Numbered from the stretch's first letter, positions 28,382 to 38,195 are shown. The stretch is DNA of 64,000 bases from Massilia soli (GCF_016809835.1 NZ_JAFBIL020000007.1:248001-312000); one strand, 5' to 3'. The notes: generated by a model not told the origin, from the sequence alone. Made by a program: numbers and translations.

Positions 28382-29122
28382 ATGAACCATGTTGAACCAC
28401 CCTATACCGATCCCGCGCGGCTGTCCGCCGCGTTGAAAGACGACGGCTACGCTGTCCTGCACCCGCGCGACGTCTGCGCGCTGGCGGGCTGCGAACCCGC
28501 AGACCTGGCTGCGCTGGCGCCCAGCTGGGACCACCTAGAACTCGACAACTACCTGAAGGACGCGGGCCGCTACCGGCGCCGGCGTCACTCCTGCTTCATC
28601 CAGGACGGCGACAAGATCGCGCAAGCGCCGCACCGCGCTCACTGGCAGCCGGTCGAATACAACGCGCTCCATGGCGGCATGCACCGTTTGTTCGAGCCGA
28701 TTGAACCGTCGACCGTCGCCCAGCCGGGCTGGCAGCGCCTGCTGCGCAGCCTGGGCGAAGTGTGCTCCTGGGCGGCAGGGGTGCACCGCTGGCACGTGGA
28801 AGCGCACCAGTTCCGCATCGATACGCTCGAAGGCATCGGCCGCCCGACCCCGGAAGGCGCGCACCGCGACGGGGTCGACTTTGTCGCCGTGCTGCTGGTG
28901 GGCCGCAGCCATATCAAGGGCGGCGAGACGCGCCTGTTCGAGGCCGAGGGCCCGAACGGCAAGCGCTTCACGATGCTGGAGCCATGGACGCTGCTGCTGC
29001 TCGACGATGCGCGGGTCATTCACGAGTCGACGCCGATCCAGCCCGATGGCGCCAACGGCCATCGCGATACGCTGGTGCTGACGTGGCGCGCCGCCGGCTT
29101 CCAGGGCGAGCACGCGCCGTAA
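28382..29122 (+). CDS. 2OG-Fe(II) dioxygenase family protein
   Basis: 246 residues, cytoplasmic. The facial triad is H161/D163 (GAHRDGVDF) and H214 (VIHESTPI), with R228 for 2-oxoglutarate. The layout matches the 2OG-Fe_Oxy_2 family (PF10014-type), which includes free amino-acid hydroxylases such as isoleucine dioxygenase. The real substrate is unknown. A GGTAGG lies upstream of the ATG. It follows the receptor by 43 bases and may belong to the same transcript. Confidence 0.75.
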   Translation: MNHVEPPYTDPARLSAALKDDGYAVLHPRDVCALAGCEPADLAALAPSWDHLELDNYLKDAGRYRRRRHSCFIQDGDKIAQAPHRAHWQPVEYNALHGGMHRLFEPIEPSTVAQPGWQRLLRSLGEVCSWAAGVHRWHVEAHQFRIDTLEGIGRPTPEGAHRDGVDFVAVLLVGRSHIKGGETRLFEAEGPNGKRFTMLEPWTLLLLDDARVIHESTPIQPDGANGHRDTLVLTWRAAGFQGEHAP

Positions 29123-29212
29123 TGTGACTTTACTTGTCACGCAATTTCATCTTTACCATTGGCGCACTGTGGGATAGTCTTGACAGGCGAAGCGCGCAGC
29201 AAGGAGCGGTTT

Positions 29213-30577
29213 TTGGAATCAACGCAAGACACACAGCAGCAGTTCGAGATCCTGATCGTCGAGGACAGCCCGACCCAGGCCGAACGCCTGCGCCGCCTGA
29301 TCGAGTCGCGCGCCTACGGCGTGCGGGTCGCGGCCAATGGCCGGCTGGCGCTGGAAGCGATCCGCGAGCGCAAGCCGCACCTGGTCCTGTCGGACATCAT
29401 CATGCCCGAAATGAACGGCTATGACCTGTGCCGCGCCATCAAGACCGATGCGCAACTGCTGGACATTCCGGTAATCCTGGTCACCGCGCTCAACGACGCC
29501 CGGGATATCATCCGCGGCATCGAGTGCGGCGCCGACAATTTTGTGCGCAAGCCCTACGCCGACGAGTACCTGTTGGCCCGCATCAGCCAGATGCTGGCCA
29601 ACCAGCTGCTGCGCCGCGACGCGAATGTGGAAACCGGGGTGGCGCTGTACCTGGGCGAGCAGAAGCACTTCATCAACGCAGGCCGCCAGCAGATCCTCGA
29701 CCTGCTGATCTCGACCTACGAGCAGGCCGTGCACGTCAACGGCGAACTGCAGGCGCGCGAACGCCAGGTCATCGAACTGAACATGCGGCTGGCGCACCAC
29801 GCCGCCGCGCTGGAAAACACCAACCGCGAGATCGCCGGCAAGAACCTCGAACTGGCCGAAGCGAGCCGCATGAAGTCTGCCTTCATCGCCAATATGTCGC
29901 ACGAGCTGCGCACTCCGCTCAACGCCATCATCGGGTTTACCGGCGCGCTGCTGATGAAGCTTGCCGGTCCGCTGACCTTCGACCAGGACAAGCAGCTCAA
30001 CACGATCCGCACCAGCGCGCGCCACCTGCTCTCGCTCATTAACGACATCCTCGACGTGGCCAAGATCGAGTCGGGCAAGGTGACGCTGGCCGCCGAGCGC
30101 GTGCACTGCCAGAACCTGCTCAGCGAAACCGCCGATTCGCTGCGCCCGCTGGCCTCGCAAAAAGGACTGGCGCTGGTGCTCGACCTGCCGGAAACGCCGC
30201 TGGTGATCGCCTCGGACCGGCGCGCGCTGACCCAGATTGTCATCAACCTGGTCAACAACGCCATCAAATTCACCGAACAGGGCACGATCAGGCTCGCGCT
30301 GTCGCAGCGCGCAGGCGATGGCGGCTCGGTAACCGTTATCTCGGTGCAGGACACCGGCAGCGGCATCCGCCCGGAAGACCAGGCCAAGCTGTTCCAGGCG
30401 TTCTCGCAGCTCGATTCGACCTCGACCCGCAACGTCGAGGGCGCCGGGCTCGGGCTCTACCTGTGCCAGAACCTGGCCAGCCTGTTGGGCGGCAAGCTGA
30501 CCCTCACCAGCGAATTCGGCCACGGCAGCACCTTCACACTCACCATCCCAACGCGCGAGTTCCACAACGCCGTATAA
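29213..30577 (+). CDS. Receiver-histidine kinase hybrid
   Basis: 454 residues starting at TTG 29213, which has AAGGAG six bases before it; the longer frame from 29159 lacks such a site. An N-terminal receiver domain (LIVEDSP, phospho-acceptor D61 in LSDIIMPEMNG, KPYADEYL) is joined by a coiled-coil to a kinase core with H230 in MSHELRTPLNAIIGF. N and G boxes follow (VNLVNNAIKF, VQDTGSGI, GAGLGLYLC). There are no membrane helices, so it is a soluble relay kinase. Receiver-first kinases usually take phosphate from another protein. A short dyad at 29124-29140 lies upstream. Confidence 0.87.
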   Translation: MESTQDTQQQFEILIVEDSPTQAERLRRLIESRAYGVRVAANGRLALEAIRERKPHLVLSDIIMPEMNGYDLCRAIKTDAQLLDIPVILVTALNDARDIIRGIECGADNFVRKPYADEYLLARISQMLANQLLRRDANVETGVALYLGEQKHFINAGRQQILDLLISTYEQAVHVNGELQARERQVIELNMRLAHHAAALENTNREIAGKNLELAEASRMKSAFIANMSHELRTPLNAIIGFTGALLMKLAGPLTFDQDKQLNTIRTSARHLLSLINDILDVAKIESGKVTLAAERVHCQNLLSETADSLRPLASQKGLALVLDLPETPLVIASDRRALTQIVINLVNNAIKFTEQGTIRLALSQRAGDGGSVTVISVQDTGSGIRPEDQAKLFQAFSQLDSTSTRNVEGAGLGLYLCQNLASLLGGKLTLTSEFGHGSTFTLTIPTREFHNAV

Positions 30578-30693
30578 CCGGCCGTCCTGATAAAAGTCTA
30601 ACTTGCAGTTAAATGATTCCCACAAGCACTGAAAATTGCGCTAATGTGACGGGGTTTTGATTTGACAATACGGGGCCAGACGCCCGTCTCACG

Positions 30694-31935
30694 ATGCTCA
30701 AATATCCAGCCCCCCTGCGCCGACGCGCCGTTCCCGGCCTGATCGCCGCCCTGCTCATCGCGCCGCCGGTCGCGCTGGCCAACGAAGCGAGCGCGCTCGC
30801 CGAACTGAAGGCGATCCGCGCCATGACCGCCCATGCCGACACCGAAGCGGCACGCCGCATCGCGATGGTGCGCCTGTCGCTGCCGCCGGATGCCTCGCCC
30901 CTGCTGCGCCGCGAACTGGAAAACATCGAAGCGCGCGTGACCGGCTGTGCGGCGCCCGGCGCGATGAACGCCGCCGCGGCCCTCGCCGCCGCTGCCGCCG
31001 CGCAGGGAACGCCGGGGGCGCCGTCGGAAGTGCGCGCGGTCGGCAAGCCCGCACTTGGCGTACCCGCCTTCGGCACCACGCCGGCGCGCGCGCCGGGCCT
31101 GCACGGCGCACAGCCGGGCGGCTCCCGCGCTGCCGCCACGATGCCGCGCGCGCAGCGCCTGCGCCTGCTGGCCACGACCTTGGCGGCGGTGGCCGCTGCC
31201 GCCCTCGCCGGGGCGGCATTCATCATGTACCGGCGCTCGCAGGACAAGAGCGAGCGGCTGGCGCAACTGGACCGCGTGCTGAACGACCAGGCGCGGCGCG
31301 ATCCGCTGACGCGCCTGCAGAACCGCCGCGCCTTCGTCGATAAAATGGCCGACCGGGCCGAGTCGATGCCGCTCAACCGGACTGCCACCGACTGCATCTC
31401 GCTGATCAACATCGATCATTTCAGGCTGGTCAACGACCGCCTCGGCCACGACGTGGGCGACGCGGTGCTGGCCGAAATCGGCCGCCGCCTGCACAAGGTG
31501 GTGCGCGATTCCGACATGCTGGTGCGCTGGGGCGGCGAGGAGTTCCTGGTGTTCTCGCCTGACGCCCACCCGCAGCAGATGCGCAAAATGCTGGAGCGCG
31601 TCATGGGAGCGGTGGGCTCGACGCCCGTGCAGGTCGACGGCCATTCGATCCCTGTCACCATCAGTGTCGGCCTGGCCCACCTGCCGTTCGCCGGGATTCC
31701 GGAGTTTACATTCGACTGGCAAAAAGTCGTCAGCCTGGCCGACAAGGCGCTCCACCTGGCCAAGCAGCAAGGGCGCAACCGCGCCGTGGCGGTGGCCGGA
31801 CTCTCCGGCGACCACGACGCGGCCATGGCCGCGCTCGAAACGGACTTCGGCCGCGCCATCGAACAGGGCATGGTCGAGACCATCTCCGTGCCGGGGCCTT
31901 CCGGCGCGCAAGTCAAGCAGCTGCATCCGGCCTGA
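30694..31935 (+). CDS. Diguanylate cyclase (GGDEF), membrane-anchored
   Basis: 413 residues. A signal-type N-terminus (ending PPVALANE), a short periplasmic region with an Ala/Pro/Gly-rich linker, one membrane helix (about 158-178) and a GGDEF domain follow in order. The catalytic motif is GGEEF at 280-284, with an RxxD inhibition site (RDSD) five residues before it. The C-terminal tail resembles that of the other diguanylate cyclase in this window, so the two are probably distant paralogues. A TTGACA at 30662 lies just before it, but no matching -10 is seen. Confidence 0.85.
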   Translation: MLKYPAPLRRRAVPGLIAALLIAPPVALANEASALAELKAIRAMTAHADTEAARRIAMVRLSLPPDASPLLRRELENIEARVTGCAAPGAMNAAAALAAAAAAQGTPGAPSEVRAVGKPALGVPAFGTTPARAPGLHGAQPGGSRAAATMPRAQRLRLLATTLAAVAAAALAGAAFIMYRRSQDKSERLAQLDRVLNDQARRDPLTRLQNRRAFVDKMADRAESMPLNRTATDCISLINIDHFRLVNDRLGHDVGDAVLAEIGRRLHKVVRDSDMLVRWGGEEFLVFSPDAHPQQMRKMLERVMGAVGSTPVQVDGHSIPVTISVGLAHLPFAGIPEFTFDWQKVVSLADKALHLAKQQGRNRAVAVAGLSGDHDAAMAALETDFGRAIEQGMVETISVPGPSGAQVKQLHPA

Positions 31936-31975
31936 CCAGGCACAAAAAAACGCTAGGTCGCCGTTACCGCCGTCC

Positions 31976-32000
31976 CGTCGTGCCCGCGCAAGGCGGGCAC
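31976..32000. repeat. Single REP-like hairpin
   Basis: CGTCGTGCCCGC and GCGGGCAC form an 8-base-pair stem with a 5-base loop. The leading CGTCG matches the ends of the paired elements elsewhere in the window, so it looks like a half-element of the same family. Confidence 0.6.
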
Positions 32001-32041
32001 CCATACCAGGGATGCTGGAACCGCGAGACCCCGGTCGGCTA

Positions 32042-32121
32042 CCAACGTCGCCCCTGCGAAGGCAGGGGTCCATACTCGGCATGTTGCGTATGGGCCCCTG
32101 CCTTCGCAGGGGCGACGTTGG
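32042..32121. repeat. REP-like inverted pair, copy 1 (80 bases)
   Basis: Two arms of 27 bases, starting CCAACGTCGCCCCTGCGAAG and its reverse complement, enclose a 26-base centre. Each arm also folds on itself (CCCCTGC / GCAGGGG). It has the same length and the same CGTCG-type ends as the copies near 46.2, 58.0 and 63.2 kb. Confidence 0.8.
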
Positions 32122-32249
32122 CCTGCATTGCCGAAGCGGTGACATCGCCCAAAAAAAACGCCCGCAGGCCAGTTCGGCGGGCGGGCGATAATCCAATGCG
32201 AAGATTGGAGGAGACAAGTCCAATATAGTCGCTGAAATGGTGCACCGCA

Positions 32250-32269
32250 ATACAGTAAAAATACTGTAT
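32250..32269. promoter_or_regulatory. Perfect palindrome, candidate operator of the RND operon
   Basis: ATACAGTA and TACTGTAT are exact reverse complements around AAAA, 165 bases before the efflux operon. The size and symmetry fit a TetR- or MarR-type binding site, but no such regulator gene is adjacent. Confidence 0.4.
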
Positions 32270-32434
32270 ACCCTGTTTCCGCCGCCCGCAACAGCCGCAT
32301 CCCGCCCCGCGCCTCCCTCCCCTTGCAGTTTTAACAAGGCTCCGCGCCTGGTCCGGCCAGCTAGCAGGCAGGCACTTTTCATCATCCAACGATATACTTC
32401 GTGCAATTGAGCTAAAACGAAACGTTGATCCAAT

Positions 32435-33832
32435 ATGATGATGCGATGGTTTACCTCGGCCGCCGCGCCGCTGCTGCTGGGCGCCTGCGCGCTGGCTCCT
32501 CCCCCTTCCAAAGTAGATGCACCGCTGCCACCCGCCTGGCAGGCTCCGCTGGCCCATAACGGCAGCGTGGCCGACCTGGCGCATTGGTGGTCCAGCCACG
32601 GCGACCCGCTGCTGGTCGAGCTGGTCAACGCCAGCCAGCAAGCCAGTCCGACCATTTCCGCAGCCGCGGCGCGCATCGCCAGCGCGCGCGCGCAGCGCAC
32701 AGCGGCCGGCGCCGCGCTGCTGCCGTCGCTGGACGGCTTCGCCAGCGTCAACCGCGCCAGCCAGCAAAGCGCGATGCCAAGCGGGACCACCTCGCAACTG
32801 GGCGTACAGACGGCCTGGGAAATCGACGTGTTCGGCGCGCGCCGCGCCGGCCGCAATGCCGCCGGCGAGCGCCTGCTCGGCGCCGGCGCGCAATGGCACG
32901 ACGCCCGCGTGGCGGTCGCCGCCGAAACCGCCAACCAGTATTACAGCCTGCGCGCCTGCGAGCAGCTGCTGAACGTCGCCAGCCAGGACGCGGTCTCGCG
33001 GCGCGACAGCGCGCGCCTGACCAGCATGGCCGCCGAAGCAGGCTTCCAGGCCCCGGCCAACGCCGCGCTGGCGCGTGCCAGCGCAGCGGACGCCAGCAAC
33101 CGCGCCACCCAGCAGCGCGCCCAATGCGACATCGAGGTCAAGGCGCTGGTGGCGCTGACGGCCGTTGCGGAGCCTGAACTGCGCAAGCGGCTGGCCGCGT
33201 CGCGGCCGGCGGAACCGGCGCCAATCGCCATCGCCGCCCTGCCCGCGCAGGTGCTGGCGCAGCGCCCCGACGTATATGCGGCCGAACGCGACGTCGCCGC
33301 CGCCAGTTTCGAGGTCGGCAGCGCGCAGGCGCAACGTTATCCGCGCCTGTCGCTGCAGGGCATGGTCGGCGCGGCCAATTTCCGCAGCGGCGGCGAAAAC
33401 ACCGAACTGACCGCATGGACGATCGGGCCGCTGGCCCTGACCGTGCCGATCTTCGATGCCGGCACCCGCCGCGCCAATGTCGCCGCGGCGCGCGCCAATT
33501 ACGACGACGCGGTGGTGCGCTACCGCGCCACCGCACGCCAGGCCGTGCGCGAGGTCGAGGAAGCGCTGGTACGCCTGGACAGCGCGGCGGCGCGCACCAG
33601 CGACGCCCAGACCGCGCTGGACGGCTACCGCGCCGCTTTCGTGGCCGCCGAAGACCGCTACAAGGGCGGCTTTGGCAGCCTGCTCGAACTGGAAGACGCG
33701 CGCCGCACCCGGCTGGCCGCTGAAAACGCCGTCATCGCACTGCAACGCGAGCGCAACGCCGCATGGATCGCGCTGTACCGCGCCACCGGCGGCGGCTGGA
33801 CCGGCGCCGCGCAAACCGAACCGACTACCTGA
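32435..33832 (+). CDS. RND efflux outer-membrane lipoprotein (NodT/OprM family)
   Basis: 465 residues with a lipoprotein signal (lipobox LLGAC). It shows the two tandem repeats of the TolC/OprM family, with the long helical segments and motifs such as LGVQTAWEIDVFGARRAG, AERDVAAASFEVGSAQ and IGPLALTVPIFDAG. It forms the outer-membrane channel of the tripartite pump encoded with the next two genes. The start is one of three successive ATG codons; no strong ribosome-binding site is seen. Transcription probably begins in the gap upstream, near a perfect palindrome. Confidence 0.88.
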   Translation: MMMRWFTSAAAPLLLGACALAPPPSKVDAPLPPAWQAPLAHNGSVADLAHWWSSHGDPLLVELVNASQQASPTISAAAARIASARAQRTAAGAALLPSLDGFASVNRASQQSAMPSGTTSQLGVQTAWEIDVFGARRAGRNAAGERLLGAGAQWHDARVAVAAETANQYYSLRACEQLLNVASQDAVSRRDSARLTSMAAEAGFQAPANAALARASAADASNRATQQRAQCDIEVKALVALTAVAEPELRKRLAASRPAEPAPIAIAALPAQVLAQRPDVYAAERDVAAASFEVGSAQAQRYPRLSLQGMVGAANFRSGGENTELTAWTIGPLALTVPIFDAGTRRANVAAARANYDDAVVRYRATARQAVREVEEALVRLDSAAARTSDAQTALDGYRAAFVAAEDRYKGGFGSLLELEDARRTRLAAENAVIALQRERNAAWIALYRATGGGWTGAAQTEPTT

Positions 33833-33843
33833 TTCAAGGCCCC

Positions 33844-34995
33844 ATGAAAAACCTCAAACTCACTCCCGCGGCGAAGATCGCCCTCACCGTCGCCGCCGTT
33901 ATCGTGCTCGGCTTGATCGCCTACAGCATGACCGGCAGCCCGGACAGCGACCAGGCCGCCGACGCCAGGGCGGCAGCGCCGAAACCGGCGCTGACCGTCA
34001 CCACCGCGCGGCCGTCAAGCGCCAGCCTGCCGATCAAACTGGCGGCGACCGGCAACGTCGTGGCCTGGCAGGAAGCGGTGATCGGCAGCGAGTCGGGCGG
34101 CCTGCGCCTGACCGAGGTACGCGTCAACGTCGGCGACGTGGTCAAGAAGGGCGAAGTGCTGGCCGTGTTCTCGCCGGACGCCGTCAACGCCGACGTGGCC
34201 CAGGCGCGCGCCGCGCTGCTCGAAGCGCAGGCCAGCGCCGCCGACGCCGCGGCCAACGCCGAGCGTGCCCGCAGCCTGCAGAACTCCGGCGCGCTGTCGG
34301 CCCAGCAGATCAACCAGTACATCACCGCCGAGCAAACCGCCAACGCGCGTATCGCCGCGGCGCGCGCCAGCGTGGCGGCGCAGCAGCTGCGCCTGAAGTA
34401 CACGCAGGTGGTGGCGCCCGACAGCGGCGTCATCTCGGCACGCACCGCCACGGTCGGCTCGGTGGTCGGCGTAGGCACCGAGTTGTTCCGCATGATCCGC
34501 CAGGGCCGCCTCGAATGGCGCGCCGAGGTGACGGCCACGGAACTGACCCGCATCAAGCCAGGCATCGCGGCGCGCGTGGTCGCCGCCAACGGCAGCGAGC
34601 TGACGGGCCGCGTGCGCATGATCGCGCCGACCGTCGATGCCCAGACCCGTTCGGCGCTGGTCTACGTCGACCTGCCGCCCGCGATGGGTTCGTCCGCACC
34701 ATTCAAGGCCGGCATGTTCGCCAGCGGCCAGTTCGAGCTTGGCACGTCGCAGGCAATGACGGTACCGCAGCAGGCCGTGGCGGTGCGCGACGGCTTTTCG
34801 TATGTGTTCACGCTCAAGCCGGATAACCGGGTCAGCCAGCTGAAGGTCAAGACCGGGCGCCGCCTGGGCGACCGCATCGAAGTGACCGAAGGCCTGGCGC
34901 CGGATGCGCAAATCGTCGTCAGCGGAGCCGGCTTCCTGAACGATGGCGACCTGGTACGCAATGTGCAGGCCGCCCAAGCCGCGGGTAAGCAATGA
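33844..34995 (+). CDS. RND periplasmic adaptor (membrane fusion protein)
   Basis: 383 residues with an N-terminal membrane anchor (about 8-30), a lipoyl-like hairpin region (GSESGGLRLTEVRVNVGDVVKKGEVLAVF), a coiled-coil (about 115-170) and beta-barrel / membrane-proximal domains. It links the inner-membrane pump to the outer-membrane channel. The ATG at 33844 follows the channel gene by 11 bases, and its stop overlaps the permease start as ATGA. The longer frame from 33763 runs inside the upstream gene and is rejected. Confidence 0.88.
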   Translation: MKNLKLTPAAKIALTVAAVIVLGLIAYSMTGSPDSDQAADARAAAPKPALTVTTARPSSASLPIKLAATGNVVAWQEAVIGSESGGLRLTEVRVNVGDVVKKGEVLAVFSPDAVNADVAQARAALLEAQASAADAAANAERARSLQNSGALSAQQINQYITAEQTANARIAAARASVAAQQLRLKYTQVVAPDSGVISARTATVGSVVGVGTELFRMIRQGRLEWRAEVTATELTRIKPGIAARVVAANGSELTGRVRMIAPTVDAQTRSALVYVDLPPAMGSSAPFKAGMFASGQFELGTSQAMTVPQQAVAVRDGFSYVFTLKPDNRVSQLKVKTGRRLGDRIEVTEGLAPDAQIVVSGAGFLNDGDLVRNVQAAQAAGKQ

Positions 34996-37900
34996 ACTTC
35001 TCCTCCCTATCGATCAAGAACCCGGTCCCGGCGATCATGCTGTTCGTGCTGCTGACGCTGGCCGGCCTGCTGGCCTACCGCGCCAACGCCGTGCAGGATT
35101 TCCCCGACATCGAACTGCCGATCGTCACCGTCACCGCCACGCTGGAAGGCGCGGCGCCGGCGCAGCTTGAAACCGAAGTGGCGCGCAAGATCGAGGATTC
35201 GGTCGCCACGCTGCAAGGCGTCAAGAACATCTACACCAAGGTACTCGACGGGGTGGCCAACATCACCGTGGAGTTCATCCTCGAGAAGAACATCTCGGAA
35301 GCGGTCAACGAGGTGCGCGACGCCGTCTCGCGCGTCAAGGCCGACTTGCCGGCGGAAATGCGCGATCCGGCCGTGACCAAGGCGTCTACCGCCGGCCGCG
35401 TGGTGCTGACCTTGGTCGCCGCCGCGGCGCCGGGCCAGGGCGGCGTGCCGCTCGATGCGCAGGAGCTCAGCTGGTTTGTCGACAATACCGTGGCCAAGCG
35501 CCTGCTGAGCGTGCCGGGTGTCGGCTCGGTCAAGCGGGTCGGCGGCGTCTCGCGCGAAGTGCGGGTCGAGCTGGACCAGGCGCGCATGGCCGCGCTGCGG
35601 GTGTCGGCCATCGATGTCTCGCGGCGCCTGCGGCTGGTGCAGCGCGAAGAACCGGGCGGGCGCGGCGATGTCAGCGGCGCCGAACAATCGGTGCGCACCA
35701 TCGCGACGGTGAAAACGGCGGCGCAACTGGCCGCGCTGGATATTCCACTGGCCGACGGGCGCCATGTGCGGCTCGAGCAGATCGCCACCGTCACCGACAC
35801 CGTGGCCGAGCCGCGCGCGGTGGCCGAATACAATGGCAAGCGGGTCGTCGGTGTCGAGATATTCCGCACCAAGGGCGCCAGCGAGATCGCGGTGGCCGAG
35901 GGCGTGCGCGAGGCCATCGCCAAACTGGGCGAAGAGCACCGCAACGTGGAGCTCAAGCAGGTGATCGACAACGCACAGCCGGTGGCGGAGAACTTCGAGG
36001 GCTCGATGGAGCTGCTGTATGAAGGCGCGCTGCTGGCGGTGCTGGTGGTATGGTGGTTCCTGCGCGACTGGCGCGCCACCCTGGTCGCCGCCGCGGCCCT
36101 GCCGCTGTCGGTGATCCCGGCCTTCCTCGGCCAGTACTGGTTCGGCTACACGCTCAACACCGTGACCCTGCTGTCGCTGGCCCTGGTGGTCGGCGTGCTG
36201 GTGGACGACGCCATCGTCGAAATCGAGAACATCTCGCGCCATCTGCGCATGGGTAAGTCGCCGATGGAAGCGGCGATGGAGGCGGCTGACGAAATCGGCA
36301 TGGCGGTGATCGCCACCACGTTTGCGCTGGTGGCCGTTTTCCTGCCCACCGCGTTCATGGGCGGCATTCCCGGCCTGTTCTTCAAGCAGTTCGGCTGGAC
36401 CGCCGTGCTGGCGATCCTGGCCTCGCTGGTGGTGGCGCGCTTGCTGACCCCGATGATGGCCGCCTATATCCTCAAGCCGGCCAAACACGCCGAGGAAAAG
36501 GATGGCTGGATCATGCAGCGCTACCTGCGCGCGATGAAGTGGTGCCTGCGGCACCGGCTTGCCACCGCGATCGCATCGGGCCTGTTCTTCATCGGCTCGC
36601 TGATGCTGGTGCCGCTGCTGCCGACCGGCTTCGTGCCGCCGGCGGACCGTGCCCAGACCATGATCAACCTCGAACTGCCGCCCGGCTCGACGCTGGCCGA
36701 GACGCGCGTGGTGGCCGAGCAGGCGCGCCTGGCAGCGATGCAGGTAACAGGCGTGACCGGCGTGTTCAGTTCGATCGGCGGCGGCTCCAGCGGCGACGCT
36801 TTTGCGCCGGGCGCCGCGGCGGAAGCGCGCCGCGCCGTGCTGACCCTGACCACCGTGCACCGCGATGACCGCGACGAATCGATGGACCAGCTGGAGTCGG
36901 CGATCCGGGCACGCCTGGACCAGATTCCGGGCGCCCGTTTCAATGTCGGCCCGGCCGACACCGGCGTCAAGATGCAGCTGGTACTGCAGAGCGAAGACCC
37001 GGTGGCGCTGACGGCCGCGGCGCAGCGCGTGGAACGGGAACTGCGCACGCTCAAGGGCATCGGCAATGTCAGCTCCAGCGCCTCGCTGGTGCGACCGGAG
37101 ATTATCGTGCGGCCCGACTTCGCGCGCGCCGCCGACCTGGGCGTGACCGCCGCGGCGATCGGCGAAACGGTGCGGGTGGCCACCGCGGGCGATTACGACC
37201 TCGCGCTGACCAAGATGAACCTGTCCGAGCGCCAGGTACCGATCCGGGTCAAGCTGCCGGACGCCGTGCGTGCCGACCTGTCGGCCATCGAACGGCTGAA
37301 CGTACCGGGCACCAGCGGCCCCGTCATGCTGGCCAACGTCGCGACGGTGACGATGGAAAGCGGGCCGGCGCAGATCGACCGCCTGAACCGCAGCCGCAAC
37401 GTCACGCTCGACGTCGAGCTGTCGGGCCGCTCGCTGGGCGAAGTCAATGCCGAAGCGCGTGCGCTGCCGTCCATGAACAGCCTGCCGCCGTCGGTCACCG
37501 TGGCGGAGCTGGGCGACGCCCAGGAGATGGCCAACCTGTTCGCCAGCTTCGGCGTGGCGATGGCGATCGGCGTGCTGTGCATCTACGGCGTGCTGGTGCT
37601 GCTGTTCAAGGACTTCATGCAGCCGATCACGATCCTCGCCGCGCTGCCGCTGTCGATTGGCGGCGCCTTCGTGCTGCTGCTGTTGACGGGGAAAGCGCTG
37701 TCGATGCCGACCATGATTGGCCTGATCATGCTGATGGGGATCGTGACCAAGAACTCGATCCTGCTGGTCGATTACGCGATTCTGGCACGCGAGGCGGGCA
37801 TGAACCGCTTCGATGCGCTGGTGGACGCGTGCCACAAGCGCAGCCGGCCGATCATCATGACCACCATCGCGATGGGCGCCGGCATGATGCCGCTGGCGCT

Positions 37901-38108
37901 GGGCTGGGGCGCCGACCCGAGCTTCCGCTCGCCGATGGCGGTGGCGGTGATTGGCGGACTGATCACCTCGACTCTGCTGAGTTTGCTGGTCGTGCCGGCG
38001 GTGTTTACCTACATCGACGATCTCGAGCATCTGCTCAAGCGCGGCATGGCGAAGATGCGGTCGCGGAAAAAATCCGGCGCGACCACCGCCGCCTCGCAGG
38101 GCGGATAA
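34992..38108 (+). CDS. RND multidrug efflux permease (HAE1 family)
   Basis: 1038 residues, the full length for the family, with twelve expected membrane helices in two halves, each with a large periplasmic loop. The proton-relay pair corresponding to AcrB D407/D408 is visible as D405/D406 in GVLVDDAIVEIENI, and the Lys of the second half appears in GIVTKNSILLVDYAIL. It pumps drugs or other amphiphiles using the proton gradient. Third gene of the operon; a bidirectional terminator follows. The real substrates are unknown. Confidence 0.92.
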   Translation: MNFSSLSIKNPVPAIMLFVLLTLAGLLAYRANAVQDFPDIELPIVTVTATLEGAAPAQLETEVARKIEDSVATLQGVKNIYTKVLDGVANITVEFILEKNISEAVNEVRDAVSRVKADLPAEMRDPAVTKASTAGRVVLTLVAAAAPGQGGVPLDAQELSWFVDNTVAKRLLSVPGVGSVKRVGGVSREVRVELDQARMAALRVSAIDVSRRLRLVQREEPGGRGDVSGAEQSVRTIATVKTAAQLAALDIPLADGRHVRLEQIATVTDTVAEPRAVAEYNGKRVVGVEIFRTKGASEIAVAEGVREAIAKLGEEHRNVELKQVIDNAQPVAENFEGSMELLYEGALLAVLVVWWFLRDWRATLVAAAALPLSVIPAFLGQYWFGYTLNTVTLLSLALVVGVLVDDAIVEIENISRHLRMGKSPMEAAMEAADEIGMAVIATTFALVAVFLPTAFMGGIPGLFFKQFGWTAVLAILASLVVARLLTPMMAAYILKPAKHAEEKDGWIMQRYLRAMKWCLRHRLATAIASGLFFIGSLMLVPLLPTGFVPPADRAQTMINLELPPGSTLAETRVVAEQARLAAMQVTGVTGVFSSIGGGSSGDAFAPGAAAEARRAVLTLTTVHRDDRDESMDQLESAIRARLDQIPGARFNVGPADTGVKMQLVLQSEDPVALTAAAQRVERELRTLKGIGNVSSSASLVRPEIIVRPDFARAADLGVTAAAIGETVRVATAGDYDLALTKMNLSERQVPIRVKLPDAVRADLSAIERLNVPGTSGPVMLANVATVTMESGPAQIDRLNRSRNVTLDVELSGRSLGEVNAEARALPSMNSLPPSVTVAELGDAQEMANLFASFGVAMAIGVLCIYGVLVLLFKDFMQPITILAALPLSIGGAFVLLLLTGKALSMPTMIGLIMLMGIVTKNSILLVDYAILAREAGMNRFDALVDACHKRSRPIIMTTIAMGAGMMPLALGWGADPSFRSPMAVAVIGGLITSTLLSLLVVPAVFTYIDDLEHLLKRGMAKMRSRKKSGATTAASQGG

Positions 38109-38171
38109 GGACGCAGTCCGGGTCCGCGCAACCACGGCGCCAAGCGCGTCAGCCGCCCAACACCAGAAAAA

Positions 38172-38195
38172 AAACGCCGGCGCGAGCCGGCGTTT
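38172..38195. terminator. Bidirectional intrinsic terminator
   Basis: A perfect 10-base-pair stem (AAACGCCGGC / GCCGGCGTTT) with the loop GCGA lies between the RND operon and the convergent catalase gene. Its A-run on the left and T-run on the right let it work in both directions. Confidence 0.85.

Larger units (their letters stand above)
31936..32434. other. 499-base gene-free region with repeats and a palindrome
   Basis: This gap between the diguanylate cyclase and the RND operon holds no credible gene. It contains a single REP-like hairpin (31976-32000), a full 80-base REP-like inverted pair (32042-32121) and an A/T-rich perfect palindrome (32250-32269) near the start of the efflux operon. 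The remaining sequence shows nothing I can name. Confidence 0.7.

Noticed and set aside
28382-29122. Naming the 2OG oxygenase as isoleucine dioxygenase
   Set aside because: The fold and ligands fit the family, but the substrate pocket cannot be read from sequence alone.
31976-32121. Possible CRISPR-like repeats
   Set aside because: The units are inverted, not direct, there are no regularly spaced spacers and no cas genes; they belong to the REP-like family.
32250-32269. LexA/SOS box
   Set aside because: LexA boxes read CTGT-N8-ACAG; here the half-sites are in the opposite order (ACAG...CTGT).
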